Source: an uncultured Oscillospiraceae bacterium (GTDB lineage: Bacteria > Bacillota > Clostridia > Oscillospirales > Oscillospiraceae). From it: DNA of 5,771 bases. The stretch is from positions 1-5,771 of the forward strand of contig CAKTGW010000081.1 of assembly GCA_934561725.1 (NCBI GenBank), given 5' to 3'. The notes beneath the pieces were generated by a model that worked only from the letters and a program-made list of their open reading frames with translations, did not search any database and was not told where the DNA came from. Shown here in pieces: positions 5,132 through 5,771 of this stretch. Position numbers and translations under genes: made by a program. The first letter of the stretch is position 1. Every line of letters starts with the position of its first letter.

Positions 5132-5771
5132 GTGAAGGAAAACAAGGATTTTCTGGAGACAGAGCCTATACGGCCGCTCCTGCTCCGGCTCGCTCTGCCC
5201 AGTGTGGTGGCACAGCTGGTAAATCTTCTTTATAATGTAGTAGACAGCGTCTATATCGGTCACATTCCCCAGGTGGGGAGAATGGCATTGACGGGTGTGG
5301 GCGTGTGTATGCCGATCGTTATTTCGATTTCTGCTTTTTCGTCATTGATCGGCCGGGGCGGCGCGCCGAAAATGTCCATCAGTATGGGACAGAAAAACGA
5401 TGAGCGGGCCGAACGCATTTTGGGCAGCTGCTTCAGCGGACTTCTGCTCCTTGGTATTTTACTCACAGTGCTCTTTTTTGCCTTTTCAGAGCAGCTGCTG
5501 TGGATGTTCGGTGCCAGTGAGAATACCATTGGGTATGCGATGGAATATGTGAATACATACGTCTGCGGCACGGTTTTTGTTATGCTTTCGCTGGGGCTCA
5601 ATGCATTTATCACGGCACAGGGCTATACAAAGATGAGTATGCTCACAGTAGTCATCGGTGCTGCGCTGAATCTGGTATTGGACCCGGTGTTTATTTTTCT
5701 GTTGGATATGGGGGTACGCGGCGCGGCTCTGGCCACGATCATCAGTCAGGCTGTATCCGCGGCCTGGGCGG
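5132..5771 (+). CDS. MATE-family multidrug/metabolite efflux transporter, N-terminal part (runs off window)
   Basis: An integral membrane protein expected to export drugs or other organic solutes in exchange for Na+ or H+. The start is GTG at 5132: GGAGG at 5120-5124 stands 7 bases upstream, and the ATG at 5118 is out of frame and meets a stop after five codons. The 213 visible codons stay open to the window end; full-length members have about 450 residues, so about half is present. Typical MATE features are seen: PLLLRLALPSVVAQLVNLLYNVVDSVYIGH in the first membrane helix region (about 15-44), TGVGVCMPI (54-62), GRGGAPKMSISMGQ (74-87), LNAFITAQGYTKMSM (156-170), and LNLVLDPVFIFLLDMGVRGAALAT (179-202). 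It resembles clostridial MepA-like proteins. Six hydrophobic segments can be counted. It is divergently transcribed from cysE-cysS with its own promoter. The substrate cannot be predicted. Confidence 0.93.
   Translation, partial: MKENKDFLETEPIRPLLLRLALPSVVAQLVNLLYNVVDSVYIGHIPQVGRMALTGVGVCMPIVISISAFSSLIGRGGAPKMSISMGQKNDERAERILGSCFSGLLLLGILLTVLFFAFSEQLLWMFGASENTIGYAMEYVNTYVCGTVFVMLSLGLNAFITAQGYTKMSMLTVVIGAALNLVLDPVFIFLLDMGVRGAALATIISQAVSAAWA

Noticed and set aside
5260..5613. A 117-codon open frame on the - strand opposite the MATE gene
   Set aside because: It overlaps the well-supported MATE coding region and has no start signal.
1..5771. Search for CRISPR arrays, insertion sequences, tRNA or rRNA genes and integration sites
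   Set aside because: No regularly spaced repeats, transposase motifs, tRNA cloverleaf with CCA end, or direct-repeat boundaries were seen; the window reads as ordinary chromosomal genes.

Overview
The window looks like chromosomal DNA of a low-to-mid GC Gram-positive anaerobe, most likely a gut-type member of the Clostridia. The basis is strong GGAGG-type ribosome binding sites, TTGACA/TATAAT-like promoters, intrinsic hairpin/T-tract terminators, a tRNA-sensing T-box leader, a short Firmicutes-type serine acetyltransferase and a clostridial-style MATE transporter. I cannot place it to genus.

Layout, left to right. (1) Positions 1-466, + strand: the 3' end of an unrecognised gene and a 91-aa unrecognised protein joined by a TAATG stop/start overlap, so they form the end of an operon. 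(2) Positions 500-556: a perfect 23-bp hairpin between convergent genes, acting as a terminator for both. (3) Positions 562-2469, - strand: a membrane-anchored sensor diguanylate cyclase (extracytoplasmic dCache-like sensor, GAF, GGDEF) with its own promoter at 2508-2536. (4) Positions 2588-4704, - strand: a cysE-cysS operon (serine acetyltransferase and cysteinyl-tRNA synthetase) closed by a terminator at 2588-2620. (5) Positions 4705-5131: a 427-bp divergent control region. Its left part is a complete T-box riboswitch leader of the cysE-cysS operon; its right part is the promoter and a possible operator of the next gene. (6) Positions 5132-5771, + strand: the first 213 codons of a MATE-family efflux transporter, cut by the window end.

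How the parts work together: uncharged tRNA-Cys should be sensed by the T-box. The candidate specifier codon is UGC, and the antiterminator bulge UGGA matches the U73 discriminator of tRNA-Cys. Read-through then switches on both the first committed step of cysteine synthesis (CysE) and the charging enzyme (CysS). The diguanylate cyclase and the MATE transporter are separate transcription units with no visible functional link to cysteine.

No exotic or previously undescribed system could be supported. The most informative features are the well-resolved Cys T-box, a GGDEF domain lacking the inhibitory RxxD site, paired inverted repeats over the MATE promoter, and the unrecognised translationally coupled pair at the left edge.
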